From the NCBI GenBank assembly GCA_039815365.1, contig JBCBZK010000017.1, positions 1 to 39,558 on the forward strand: 39,558 nucleotides of DNA, written 5' to 3'. Positions 16,662 through 25,245 of the stretch are shown here, in pieces. The notes beneath the pieces are model-generated. The model saw only the letters and a program-made list of their open reading frames with translations. It did not search any database and was not told the DNA's origin. Numbering within the stretch: the first letter of the stretch is position 1; each line of letters starts with the position of its first letter. This stretch comes from CALBPI01 sp039815365 (GTDB lineage: Bacteria; Pseudomonadota; Gammaproteobacteria; Steroidobacterales; Woeseiaceae). The position numbers were made by a program, and so were the translations under genes.

Positions 16662-18413
16662 ATGACTCAGAAAAGCATGCATGAAGTCATTGAGCTGACC
16701 GTCGAGCTCGCAGCACCAAGAGCTTCCGGAGAGGGGTTGGCGCTGAACTGCCACATCGACAGCGATTTCAAAAAGATCTCTAACTTTGATGACTGGTGCG
16801 TGACACAACTCGTCAGCAATTTGCTGAACAATGCGCTTCGATATACCGACGAGGGCGCGGTAGAAGTCAATGCTCGTTGCACGAGTCAAAGCGACGATCC
16901 GAACATTTACCACTACGACGTATCAATTATCGATACAGGCCCGGGTATTCCGTCTGAGGTGCGTCGCGTGATGTTTGCACTACCTGAACAGCGCGAGAGT
17001 ATCGATGCAAAACCTGACATTGGCGTTGGTTTGGTCATCGCAAAACAACTGAGTGACATAATTGGCGCGACGTTGATGATCGAACCCGGCATGACCGGCG
17101 GCACCATTGCGACGATACGCGGCACTATTGATATATCGGAAACCCCGACCACCGAAAACTCAACGTTGACGCAAGCGCTGCGCAACACACAAGCCATAAT
17201 CGTTGACACAGATATGGCAGCGCGCAGATTGCTAGAAGCCAATCTGCGCTCTTGGGACATCGACGTTCGTTCGGTGCTTGATGTGGACTCGGCCATTGAA
17301 CGCGCGCGAACGGCCGCTAACGCTGGCCTTCCGATCAGCATGGTCTTCATCAGCCATGAGAATGACGAACGGGATGTAAGACGCCTGGTACAAACGCTGG
17401 ATGACGCACCAATACATGCCGACGCTATGCTCGTCGTGCTCGGCTCCGACGCTATGCTCGTCGTGCTCGGCTCCGACGTGATGAGCACCGTCAGACGCGT
17501 GCCGACTGCTGGCACCACCAGTATTACGCTAATGAAGCCTGTGCGCCCATCAGAACTCTACAACTGTATTTCGCAACATCCACATATCATTTCCAGTCTC
17601 AGAGGTAGCGAAAAAACGGATACCAGCGTGACAGCGAGCGACGATCAACGACGCGTCCTGCTGGTAGAAGACAACATCGTCAATCAGTGTGTCGCAGCAG
17701 AGATTCTTAAGAGAATTGGTACACAAGTCACGATCGCCAATAACGGTATCGAGGCGCTTGAACAACTTCGCAGAGCCGAGTTCGACTTTGTGTTCATGGA
17801 TTGCCAAATGCCTGAAATGGATGGTTTTGAGGCGACCAAGCGAATTCGCAGCGATCTGGGGCTTAAAAAACTACCGGTAGTGGCATTGACTGCGAATGCG
17901 CTGTCCGGTGATCGTCAAACCTGTATCGATGCCGGGATGAGTGATTACCTGACTAAGCCATTCACCCGCGAACAATTGAGCACGATGCTCGATAAATGGG
18001 TAAGCGCTACGCCTGAAAACGACTGTGACAAATCAGCTAATCCGGTCATTGATGACGACAGCTTGATTGACAATGATGCACTGGACCAGATCCGACAATT
18101 GGACACCGATGGCGAGACCACCATTTTCGACGAGATTATTAATGAATATCTCGCGTCTTCTCGCAACCTCAGCAAGCAAATTGAGGATGCCGTGTTGAAG
18201 ACTGACCCAGACGGGGTCTCACGTGTCGCACACGCATTGAAATCCAGTAGCGCGGCTGTTGGGTTGGCGCAATTTGCACGTCATTGCGCGGACCTTGAAA
18301 GACTGGGGCATCAGGGTGATACCGATGGCATCGAAACGCTCTGGGGACATGCGCAACCGATACTCCAGCGCTCTGTTCAATTGCTATCCAGCTTGCAGAA
18401 CAGGGTTGCCTGA
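16662..18413 (+). CDS. Hybrid kinase-like protein without DHp: HATPase-REC*-REC-HPt
   Basis: A 583-residue protein from the ATG at 16662 (MTQKSMHEVIEL); the frame is open back to 16506, with TTG (16596) and ATG (16632) as alternative starts, none with a good ribosome site. Its first residues (MHEVIELTVELAAPRA) match the linker after the His-containing DHp domain of BarA-type kinases, and no H-box is seen upstream in frame. The ATPase domain (25-155) keeps its N-box (LVSNLLNNALR), G1 (DTGPGIP) and G2 (GVGLVIAKQL). Receiver 1 (about 175-305) has Ser231 in place of the phosphoacceptor Asp. Receiver 2 (about 331-445) is complete, with Asp380 and Lys432. An HPt domain (about 470-580) has His524 in AHALKSSS. 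It is followed two bases later by the REC-GGDEF-EAL gene. Confidence 0.88.
   Translation: MTQKSMHEVIELTVELAAPRASGEGLALNCHIDSDFKKISNFDDWCVTQLVSNLLNNALRYTDEGAVEVNARCTSQSDDPNIYHYDVSIIDTGPGIPSEVRRVMFALPEQRESIDAKPDIGVGLVIAKQLSDIIGATLMIEPGMTGGTIATIRGTIDISETPTTENSTLTQALRNTQAIIVDTDMAARRLLEANLRSWDIDVRSVLDVDSAIERARTAANAGLPISMVFISHENDERDVRRLVQTLDDAPIHADAMLVVLGSDAMLVVLGSDVMSTVRRVPTAGTTSITLMKPVRPSELYNCISQHPHIISSLRGSEKTDTSVTASDDQRRVLLVEDNIVNQCVAAEILKRIGTQVTIANNGIEALEQLRRAEFDFVFMDCQMPEMDGFEATKRIRSDLGLKKLPVVALTANALSGDRQTCIDAGMSDYLTKPFTREQLSTMLDKWVSATPENDCDKSANPVIDDDSLIDNDALDQIRQLDTDGETTIFDEIINEYLASSRNLSKQIEDAVLKTDPDGVSRVAHALKSSSAAVGLAQFARHCADLERLGHQGDTDGIETLWGHAQPILQRSVQLLSSLQNRVA
17421..17474 (+). repeat. 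Perfect 27-bp tandem duplication inside the hybrid kinase gene
   Basis: Two adjacent identical 27-base units (17421-17447 and 17448-17474), each coding DAMLVVLGS, inside the inactive first receiver. The copies do not differ by a single base, which points to a recent slippage event. The reading frame is kept. The unit encodes what should be a single core beta strand, so the fold may be disturbed. Confidence 0.95.
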
Positions 18414-18414
18414 C

Positions 18415-20646
18415 GTGTCAGCGAGCTTCACCGGCGTCTATCGCAGTATCACCGCTTCATTCGGAGACCGCCCTCCGCTCGTATTGATTGTGGATGATGA
18501 GGCAACCATACGACTCATGACGCGGCGCTTTTTAGAGCATGCCGACTTCATGGTCGTTGATGCCGCATCCGGAGAAGCTGCGCAAAAACAAGTTCAACGT
18601 ATCGAACCTGACGTCATTTTGCTTGACGTAGACATGCCAGGCATGGACGGCTATGAACTCACTCGTTGGATTCGCAGCCAGACCAAAACCCGCTACACGC
18701 CTATTGTGATGATTACCGGTCGGGAAGACCCGGAATCCGTCAACGCAGCGTATGAGGTAGGCGCGACGGACTTTATCGTCAAGCCAATTGCATGGCCGGT
18801 GTTGTCACACCGCGTTCGTTACATCCTGCGCGGCTCGGAAACGCAGCTCGCCCTGCGTGAGTCACATGCAAGAGTCAAAGCGATCGTAGAAGCGCTACCC
18901 GATCGGTTGTTGTCTATCGACAGCGACGGTCAAGTGATTGGCGACAACAGCTCACTGCTCAGCTTTGACGCAACGAGCAGCATCGATACGACGCGATCAC
19001 TAAGGACCGGTGCGTGGAGCACTTACGAACACGCGTTCCGCCAAGAAATCGAGCGTGTCACTTCCAAGATCATCAGTGCTGTCCTAACGAACGACGAGCC
19101 TGAAGAGACCGCAATCAGTCTCATGGATGACAGAAACAAGATGCGCCACTACGAAGTTCGTGTGGTCAAGCAAACGCCAAAGTTAGGCCTTGCTGTGGTG
19201 CGCGATGTCACCGCGCAAAAAGAGGCCGTGAGTAAGATTCACCAACTCGCGTATTACGACTCACTCACAGGTTTGCCGAACCGCCAGTTCTTCTCCAGCG
19301 AGCTGCGGCGTTGCATGGAGCACTGCAAGAAGACGAACGAACAATTTGCGCTTCTCTACGTCGACCTGGACCACTTCAAGCGGATCAATGACACGCTAGG
19401 CCACACCACCGGAGATGAGCTTCTTAAGATGGTCGCCGACAGGTTGCAACGGTGCCTGCGAGCAAGCGATGTGCTCGCATTACACGATGACGACATGGAC
19501 TTTTCCGAGGGTCGAATCGCGCGGCTGGGCGGCGATGAATTCACGCTGATCATCCACGGCGCCGAGTCGGTTGACAACATAGAAAATGTTGCCAATCGCA
19601 TCATCGATACACTCAAGATTCCGTTCGAGTTCTCAGGCCATGAATTCGTTGTAACGCCTAGCATCGGTATCGCTATCTACCCGTCAGACGGCGAAGATGA
19701 AGAGACGCTGTTGAAGACAGCGGACGTTGCCATGTACCAGGCCAAGCAAGCAGGCCGATCCGGCTATTCGTTCTGCACAGAGACGACCTCCGTCAGATCG
19801 CTAGAGCGGCTTGACCTAGAGCTCGATTTGCGCAGAGCACTGGAAGCCAAACAGTTCGAGCTTCACTACCAACCCAAAGTCGATGTCGGCAGCTGGCGCC
19901 TGGTTGGTGTTGAAGCACTGCTGCGCTGGCGTCACCCGACGCGCGGCTGGATTTCTCCGGCGCGCATCATACCTATCGCAGAAGACACCGGTCTGATTGT
20001 CCCGATAGGTCGCTGGATCATCAGCGAAGCTTGTCGTCAGATGGCAGCATGGTCAGCAGCAGGATTCGAACCGGTACCCGTGTCGGTGAACCTGTCGAGT
20101 CAACAATTCTGGCAAGACGATATCGCGTCGGTCGTCGAAGCTGCGCTTGGCACTTATGACATTGCGGCAGAGCAACTTGAGCTTGAGCTAACGGAAGGCG
20201 TGTTGATGCGCGACGTCAAACAGACTCGCGAAGCACTGCAGCTGTTAAAACACACCGGCGTATCGCTCGCAATCGATGACTTTGGTACAGGTTATTCGTC
20301 GCTCGCCTATTTGCGCCAGTTCCCGCTGGACGCACTCAAGATCGATCGCTCGTTCGTGGATGATCTACCCCAGGATGATGCAGCCGCAATCTGTAATGCC
20401 ATTATCAGCATGGCACACAGTCTCAACCTGAAAGTCGTCGCCGAAGGGGTCGAGGACCGCGCCCAACTCAACTACCTGACACAGCAGCATTGCGACCAAA
20501 TTCAAGGTTACTATTTTAGCAAGCCGTTGGCGCCCACCGCGCTGGAAGCCGTGATGCGCGACAGCAATTTCTTCGTCACTCTTGCCGGCGGGGAGCCTGC
20601 GAAACCTCAACCTGACAATACAGCCGCCAACGCCTCAGCAATATAG
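18415..20646 (+). CDS. Response regulator REC-PAS-like-GGDEF-EAL, both sites intact
   Basis: A 743-residue bifunctional c-di-GMP enzyme. REC (about 20-140) has Asp27/Asp28, Asp71 and Lys123. A PAS-like region (about 150-270) is followed by GGDEF (about 275-455) with GGDEF at 372-376. RxxD (RASD, 349-352) is separated from it by an acidic insert of some 14 residues, so classical product inhibition is doubtful. EAL (about 465-715) keeps every catalytic element: EAL at 500-502, VNLSS, ELTE, IDDFGTGYS, LKIDRSF, VAEGVE and IQGYYF. The start is taken as GTG 18415, two bases after the kinase stop, because the longer frame runs back inside that gene; TTG 18406 is an alternative. The 3' end overlaps the convergent aminotransferase by 40 bases. 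Probably the output of the upstream hybrid protein through its HPt. Confidence 0.93.
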   Translation: MSASFTGVYRSITASFGDRPPLVLIVDDEATIRLMTRRFLEHADFMVVDAASGEAAQKQVQRIEPDVILLDVDMPGMDGYELTRWIRSQTKTRYTPIVMITGREDPESVNAAYEVGATDFIVKPIAWPVLSHRVRYILRGSETQLALRESHARVKAIVEALPDRLLSIDSDGQVIGDNSSLLSFDATSSIDTTRSLRTGAWSTYEHAFRQEIERVTSKIISAVLTNDEPEETAISLMDDRNKMRHYEVRVVKQTPKLGLAVVRDVTAQKEAVSKIHQLAYYDSLTGLPNRQFFSSELRRCMEHCKKTNEQFALLYVDLDHFKRINDTLGHTTGDELLKMVADRLQRCLRASDVLALHDDDMDFSEGRIARLGGDEFTLIIHGAESVDNIENVANRIIDTLKIPFEFSGHEFVVTPSIGIAIYPSDGEDEETLLKTADVAMYQAKQAGRSGYSFCTETTSVRSLERLDLELDLRRALEAKQFELHYQPKVDVGSWRLVGVEALLRWRHPTRGWISPARIIPIAEDTGLIVPIGRWIISEACRQMAAWSAAGFEPVPVSVNLSSQQFWQDDIASVVEAALGTYDIAAEQLELELTEGVLMRDVKQTREALQLLKHTGVSLAIDDFGTGYSSLAYLRQFPLDALKIDRSFVDDLPQDDAAAICNAIISMAHSLNLKVVAEGVEDRAQLNYLTQQHCDQIQGYYFSKPLAPTALEAVMRDSNFFVTLAGGEPAKPQPDNTAANASAI

Positions 20647-21803
20647 TCAACCTTACCAGCAGTCAGACCGGCTACGTTGATTCGGCTTGAGCCAACGATG
20701 TAGACGTGCCAGTCGTCACGCAATTGCTTGATCTGTTCGCTGCTGATACCCAGCAATGAAAACATCCCAACCTGATCAGCGACAAAACCGAAGCGCGCGT
20801 CAAGCCCGTGCGGCTTCAATGCGTCAACAAAACCGCGCCGTTGCGCGTGCATGCGTTCTCGCATCTCGGTGAGTTCTGCACGCCAATCTGCGCTGAGCCC
20901 AGTATCATTAAGAATTTCTGCAACGACACGCGCACCATGATCAGGCGGCATGGAAATCATCGAACGGACAATTTTCAGTAAGTGCGATTTGGCGGCAACC
21001 GCATGGTCGGCGGTGCGAGTCAGTAATGTCAGCGCGCCGACTCTCTCACGGTACAACCCAAAGTTCTTGGAACAGGAGGTCACCGTGATCATCTCCGGAA
21101 CGATGTCGGCCAGCGTGCGGATACCTTGTGCGTCACCATCCAGACTTTCGCCAAACCCCTGGTATGCCGTGTCGACGAAAGGCAACAGATTCTTGTCGCG
21201 ACACAACGTCGCAACAGTGCTCCACAACTGGGCATCAAGATCGGCACCCGTCGGGTTATGACAGCAGCCATGCAACAATACGACATCGCCTGACGGAATA
21301 TTGGCAAGATCCTCAAGCATACCGTCACGATCTAACAAGCCCGATGCAGGATCGTAATAGCGATACTGCTTGATCTGAACTCCGGCAGCCGTTAGCAAGG
21401 GCACGTGATTTGGCCAAGTCGGCGTCGTCACCCACACCGCGCTGTCAGGTCGCAGGCTTTTGATCAATTCTGCTGCTACTCGCAACCCGCCGGAACCGCC
21501 AGCGCTCTGCACGGTCACCAAGCGTTCGTCTGCCAACGCCTGATGCGATGTACCAAACACCATTTGGGTCATCGCCGTGTTGAAAGACGCGGCACCGGCA
21601 ATCCCGACATACGCTTTTGTCGTCTGCGCTGCCAACACTCTCGCCTCTGCTGCAGCAACCGCGCGAAGCACGGGCGTGTGACCCGCGTTGTCCTGATAGA
21701 CGCCAACACCCAGATCAACCTTGTTAGGTGCATCGTCCGCTCGGTACGCTGTCATAAGCGCAAGAATCGGGTCACCGGGCAGTGGTTTCACATCGAACAG
21801 CAT
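20607..21803 (-). CDS. Aromatic/aspartate-type aminotransferase (class I, PLP)
   Basis: Transfers amino groups between aspartate or aromatic amino acids and 2-oxoglutarate. The 398-residue product starts MLFDVKPLPGDPILALM, as AspC/TyrB do, with AAGGA eight bases before this ATG; an upstream ATG (21860) gives an unlikely extension. The PLP lysine is in SCSKNFGLYRERVGAL, and HNPTGAD and SSRINVAGL (substrate-carboxylate Arg) are also typical. In the family HNPTG is usually preceded by HAC; here it is HGCCHNPTG. Whether it prefers aspartate or aromatic substrates cannot be told from sequence alone. Its 3' end overlaps the convergent regulator gene. Confidence 0.93.
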   Translation of the reverse strand: MLFDVKPLPGDPILALMTAYRADDAPNKVDLGVGVYQDNAGHTPVLRAVAAAEARVLAAQTTKAYVGIAGAASFNTAMTQMVFGTSHQALADERLVTVQSAGGSGGLRVAAELIKSLRPDSAVWVTTPTWPNHVPLLTAAGVQIKQYRYYDPASGLLDRDGMLEDLANIPSGDVVLLHGCCHNPTGADLDAQLWSTVATLCRDKNLLPFVDTAYQGFGESLDGDAQGIRTLADIVPEMITVTSCSKNFGLYRERVGALTLLTRTADHAVAAKSHLLKIVRSMISMPPDHGARVVAEILNDTGLSADWRAELTEMRERMHAQRRGFVDALKPHGLDARFGFVADQVGMFSLLGISSEQIKQLRDDWHVYIVGSSRINVAGLTAGKVDYIAEALAAVLSG

Positions 21804-21913
21804 AGTCTCAGTCCTTACTGGTAATGCGGCGATGGTAACTGTTCTGAATTCCTGAATCACGATTTAACAGGCGTTTTGCCTAAAGATCTGCAGCGTGGCG
21901 CCGCTAACCCCGT

Positions 21914-22606
21914 ATGCAAGCAATCGCTGACCGCCAAATCTCTGTATTGGCCGCACGCATCGCGGCTCAAACCGCGCCGCGTACCAGCATGTTTACGGCT
22001 GCAACGCTTGGCCCGTCTGCCACACCACTCAATATTGCAAACCAGTTAACCGATGCGAGTGCGTACCAGCTCTTATCAAAGACAGCCGCCAACTGGGTCT
22101 TGCAAACGCTGAGTGTCCGCACGTCCACCGACGCATCATCGGCGGCTATCGTCATAGCAAAAGGCCCAAGAGATATCCCACTACGGGCGCTCACCAATGC
22201 GCTGCAAGACGCACTGATGAAGCCTGCGACGCGCGCGCTGCTCGAAACTGCGTTTGCACGTCTTTCAGCGCAACTCCCGCTAGTGGCAGAACGCATCGCA
22301 ACGCTGCACTCGCCAGCGCCGCAAGAACACCCGATCGCAGCATGGCTAACACCGACCAGCGAACATCGAGTAACGCGTAAACGTCAACGTGCCCGCAGGG
22401 CACAACAGCGTGGCATGAGTGACACAGAACAGTCGGCACAAGACGATGCGCAGCAGCGCGAGCCGGCAAGCCATAAAGACACATCACTAGAAATGCTGGT
22501 TGACCTGGCGCAGTGGTTACATCAGGCGAGTTACCCAGATGAATACAGCGACCTGTTCGCACCTACGGCGGCCAGCAAGCCCGCGCAGTTCTCGGAGCGC
22601 GCCTAA
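21914..22606 (+). CDS. Hypothetical protein, unknown family
   Basis: A 230-residue product not recognised. It is Ala/Gln/Thr-rich with no signal peptide or membrane segment. A helical N-half (about 1-135) is followed by a strongly basic stretch (TRKRQRARRAQQRG, about 154-167), an acidic/polar linker and a short C-terminal segment with aromatic residues (LEMLVDLAQWLHQASYPDEYSDLF). The layout recalls proteins with an extended linker and small C-terminal motif, but no function is proposed. No good ribosome site precedes the ATG. It lies divergently from the aminotransferase with 110 bases between starts. Reality of the gene is likely but not certain. Confidence 0.6.
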   Translation: MQAIADRQISVLAARIAAQTAPRTSMFTAATLGPSATPLNIANQLTDASAYQLLSKTAANWVLQTLSVRTSTDASSAAIVIAKGPRDIPLRALTNALQDALMKPATRALLETAFARLSAQLPLVAERIATLHSPAPQEHPIAAWLTPTSEHRVTRKRQRARRAQQRGMSDTEQSAQDDAQQREPASHKDTSLEMLVDLAQWLHQASYPDEYSDLFAPTAASKPAQFSERA

Positions 22607-22660
22607 TCGGAGCGAGAAGCTACGCGCGAACATCACTTGCATCACGTTTCGGGCATGACA

Positions 22661-22687
22661 CGCCTGAGCAGATGCCAGCCTCAGGCG
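22661..22687. other. Hairpin at the convergent ends of the hypothetical gene and lrp
   Basis: CGCCTGAG and CTCAGGCG form a perfect 8-bp stem with an 11-base loop overlapping the lrp stop codon. No T run follows on either strand, so it may stabilise the 3' end rather than terminate on its own. Confidence 0.35.
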
Positions 22688-23133
22688 CGCACGTCCTTCG
22701 GCGATCCCATGACGACGAAACTTGAGATTGAATTCACTTGCGGCAAAGTGCCGAGCACATCTGTGTGAAACGTCTTGTAAGCGGCAAGATCGGGCACCTC
22801 GATTCGCAGCAGATACTCGAATGTTCCGGTCGTGTTGTGACACTCCCTGACCTCTGGCGACTTGACGACGGAGCGCTCAAACGCGAGCTGCGCCTTCTTT
22901 GAGTGATCTGACAGTCCCACAGCGACATAAGCGACAAAACCGATGCCAATTGACGGGCCATGCAGCACGGCGCGATACCCACAAATCACACCACTGCGCT
23001 CGAGCTCCTGAGTACGCCTCAAGCACGCCGATGCAGACAAACCAACGGTCTCGGCAAGCTCTGCATTGCTGATCCGCCCGTTCTTTTGCAGCTCTTGCAA
23101 TATTCTTTGGTTAATTCGATCAATTTTCGTCAT
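22681..23133 (-). CDS. Lrp/AsnC-family transcriptional regulator
   Basis: Amino-acid-responsive DNA-binding protein of 150 residues, normal for the family. The N-terminal helix-turn-helix (about 5-60) has DRINQRILQELQKNGRISNAELAETVGLSASACLRR, and a C-terminal RAM ligand domain follows (CHNTTGTFEYLLRIEVPDLAAY). It is divergent from a LysE-type amino-acid exporter 72 bases away, the usual arrangement for a local regulator of export rather than global Lrp. A 9-bp inverted repeat flanks the shared region. Confidence 0.93.
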   Translation of the reverse strand: MTKIDRINQRILQELQKNGRISNAELAETVGLSASACLRRTQELERSGVICGYRAVLHGPSIGIGFVAYVAVGLSDHSKKAQLAFERSVVKSPEVRECHNTTGTFEYLLRIEVPDLAAYKTFHTDVLGTLPQVNSISSFVVMGSPKDVRA

Positions 23134-23137
23134 TTAT

Positions 23138-23203
23138 TGCAATTCTTCTAGGTTCTCGCACTAATACGCAAGCTCATTCTGCATCTTAGGTGTGAGAATT
23201 GCA
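23138..23203. promoter_or_regulatory. Probable operator between Lrp-type regulator and exporter
   Basis: TGCAATTCT (23138-23146) and its exact reverse complement AGAATTGCA (23195-23203) sit symmetrically near the two divergent start codons, 48 bases apart. Lrp/AsnC proteins often bind several spaced half-sites and wrap DNA, so these may be the regulator's targets. Inferred from symmetry and context. Confidence 0.4.
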
Positions 23204-23205
23204 GC

Positions 23206-23805
23206 ATGACACACGAAACACTCTTAGCTCTGATGGCTTTCGCATTTGTATCCTCGATCACACCTGGGCCGAACAATCTGATGCTGATGACATCGGGCGC
23301 CAATTTTGGATTCCGGCGAACCGTGCCACACATGCTCGGCGTTGGCATCGGCTTCATGTTCATGCTGTTGATCGTCGGGATGGGTCTGATGCACGTTTTC
23401 GATCGTTACCCGGCGGTGTTTAGTGTGCTGCGGATCGCCAGCATGCTGTACCTGCTCTATCTTGCCTGGAACATCGCCACCGCAGCGCCAGTAGGCGCGG
23501 CCGACAACGACAGTACCGGCAAACCACTGACCTTCTTACAAGCCGCGGCGTTCCAATGGGTCAATCCCAAAGCATGGGCCATGAGTCTGACAGCCATCAG
23601 CGTCTACGCAACCGACGAAAGTCTGGGTCAGGTCATCATGGTCACACTCGCTTTCGGCCTTGTGAATTTGCCCTGTGTCAGCAGTTGGGCCGCCCTCGGG
23701 CAGCAAATACACCGAGTACTCAACAAGCCTTTAAGACTGCGCGTGTTCAATACCGCGATGGCAGTGCTGTTAGTCGCATCGATGTTGCCGACACTGTTGA
23801 ACTAA
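23206..23805 (+). CDS. LysE/RhtB-family amino-acid exporter
   Basis: Inner-membrane efflux protein of 199 residues with about six hydrophobic segments. The N-terminal family signature is VSSITPGPNNLMLMTSGANFG (about residues 16-36), and AAAFQWVNPKAWAMSLTAI (about 112-130) is equally typical. Substrate cannot be read from sequence; family members export lysine, threonine, homoserine or other amino acids. The neighbouring Lrp/AsnC regulator suggests induction by its substrate. It is followed 27 bases later by an MscS-type channel gene on the same strand. Confidence 0.92.
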   Translation: MTHETLLALMAFAFVSSITPGPNNLMLMTSGANFGFRRTVPHMLGVGIGFMFMLLIVGMGLMHVFDRYPAVFSVLRIASMLYLLYLAWNIATAAPVGAADNDSTGKPLTFLQAAAFQWVNPKAWAMSLTAISVYATDESLGQVIMVTLAFGLVNLPCVSSWAALGQQIHRVLNKPLRLRVFNTAMAVLLVASMLPTLLN

Positions 23806-23832
23806 CGCCCCTTACCTCAGTAAGCTGGAGAC

Positions 23833-25104
23833 ATGCTTACCCCTGAAGAGTTGTTTTCGCTCGCAAGAGCGATCCACCCATGGCTATTGCCGGCCTGCGG
23901 CATTGGCTTACTGATCATCATCGTCTGGATTGCTGATGTGATCGCCCGTCGTCGATTGCAGGCAACTGCAAGCTTGTTGGCGGCGCAAACCGCCGCCACC
24001 TGGGACGATGCGCTGGTCAAGCAAAACGTCTTTAAGCGGCTGGCTCACATGGTTCCAGCCGTCGTGATGTATTTCGGCATTGCTGCCATTCCGGATATCT
24101 CCGAATCACTGATCACCGTCGTTCGAAATGTTGCCGTTGCTTTCGGCATTTTTGTGATCGTGCGCGCGCTTAGCGCGACGCTGTCAGCCATTAATCAGAT
24201 TTACGAAACCGGCGAAAACGCTGTCGAGCGCCCTATCAAAGGTTACATACAGGTTACCAAGCTTGCGTTGTATTGCGTTGCGGCGATTCTCGTTATCTCC
24301 GCGCTCATCGACAAGTCACCGCTGATTCTGCTCAGTGGATTCGGCGCAATGACAGCCGTGCTCTTGCTCGTGTTCAAAGACACAATTTTGTCGCTGGTTG
24401 CAAGCGTACAACTGTCGAGCCTTGACATGATCCGTGTCGGCGACTGGATTGAGATGCCGCAGTTCAACGCCGACGGTGACGTGATTGATGTCGCACTGCA
24501 TACCGTCCGCGTACAGAACTGGGACAAGACGATTACGACTATTCCCACACATCGTCTCATTTCGGAGTCTTTCATCAACTGGCGCGGCATGGAACAGTCC
24601 GGTGGGCGACGCATCAAGCGCTCTTTGGCGATCGACATGCAATCAGTGGGCTTCCTTACCGAAGATCAAATTGAACATTTCAAGCGCTTTGCATTACTCA
24701 AGAATTACATCGCCGAAAAACTCACTGAGCTTGAGGATTACAACAAAGCGTTGCCGTCTGCAACAGACGCTGATGTCAATATGCGCCGACTCACCAATCT
24801 GGGCACGCTTCGAGCGTACCTTGTCAACTACCTCCGCCACCACCCGAAAGTGAATGATGGTATGACGCTATTGGTCCGCCAGTTGCAATCGGGCGCTCAA
24901 GGCATACCGATCGAGGTGTACTGTTTTACGCACACGACAGCATGGGCCAAATACGAATCTATCCAAGCTGACTTGTTCGATCATCTGCTCGCCATACTGC
25001 CAGAATTTGGCCTTAGCGTGTTTCAGGCACCGGGCGGCGCTGATATCGCGGCCTGGCAACCGAACACAGACGCATCGACTAGGGATCAACCGCGACGAGA
25101 GTGA
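23833..25104 (+). CDS. ybdG: MscS-family mechanosensitive channel, YbdG type
   Basis: A 423-residue membrane protein of YbdG length. About five hydrophobic segments occur in the first 200 residues. The pore-helix/beta-domain region is typical (LSGFGAMTAVLLLVFKDTILSLVASVQL, then DMIRVGDWIEMP). The YbdG-type features VALHTVRVQNWDKTITTIPTHRLISESFINWRGMEQSGGRRIKR and IPIEVYCFTHTTAWAKYE are also present. In Escherichia this type gives a small tension-gated conductance in osmotic shock. A TGGAG precedes the ATG. It is probably co-transcribed with the exporter gene. The symbol is by family resemblance. Confidence 0.9.
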   Translation: MLTPEELFSLARAIHPWLLPACGIGLLIIIVWIADVIARRRLQATASLLAAQTAATWDDALVKQNVFKRLAHMVPAVVMYFGIAAIPDISESLITVVRNVAVAFGIFVIVRALSATLSAINQIYETGENAVERPIKGYIQVTKLALYCVAAILVISALIDKSPLILLSGFGAMTAVLLLVFKDTILSLVASVQLSSLDMIRVGDWIEMPQFNADGDVIDVALHTVRVQNWDKTITTIPTHRLISESFINWRGMEQSGGRRIKRSLAIDMQSVGFLTEDQIEHFKRFALLKNYIAEKLTELEDYNKALPSATDADVNMRRLTNLGTLRAYLVNYLRHHPKVNDGMTLLVRQLQSGAQGIPIEVYCFTHTTAWAKYESIQADLFDHLLAILPEFGLSVFQAPGGADIAAWQPNTDASTRDQPRRE

Positions 25105-25245
25105 GCGCTTGACCGTAGCGTAAGCGCGGCGACCATCAAGGCATCTGTGCCACACCTAGCTGCGCACCAAATCTGCGCATTCTTCGGGCAATCTGCACTC
25201 ACGTCATTTTTTCCGAAGTGACGAAAGAATAGGCCATAAGGCACT

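Noticed and set aside
18259..18414. N-terminal extension of the second REC-GGDEF-EAL protein into the kinase gene
   Set aside because: It overlaps the HPt domain coding of the preceding gene and adds no recognisable domain; GTG 18415 lies two bases after the kinase stop.
22191..22562. Minus-strand open frame opposite the hypothetical gene
   Set aside because: Cys/Arg-rich composition typical of an antisense shadow; the plus frame is longer and has more protein-like content.
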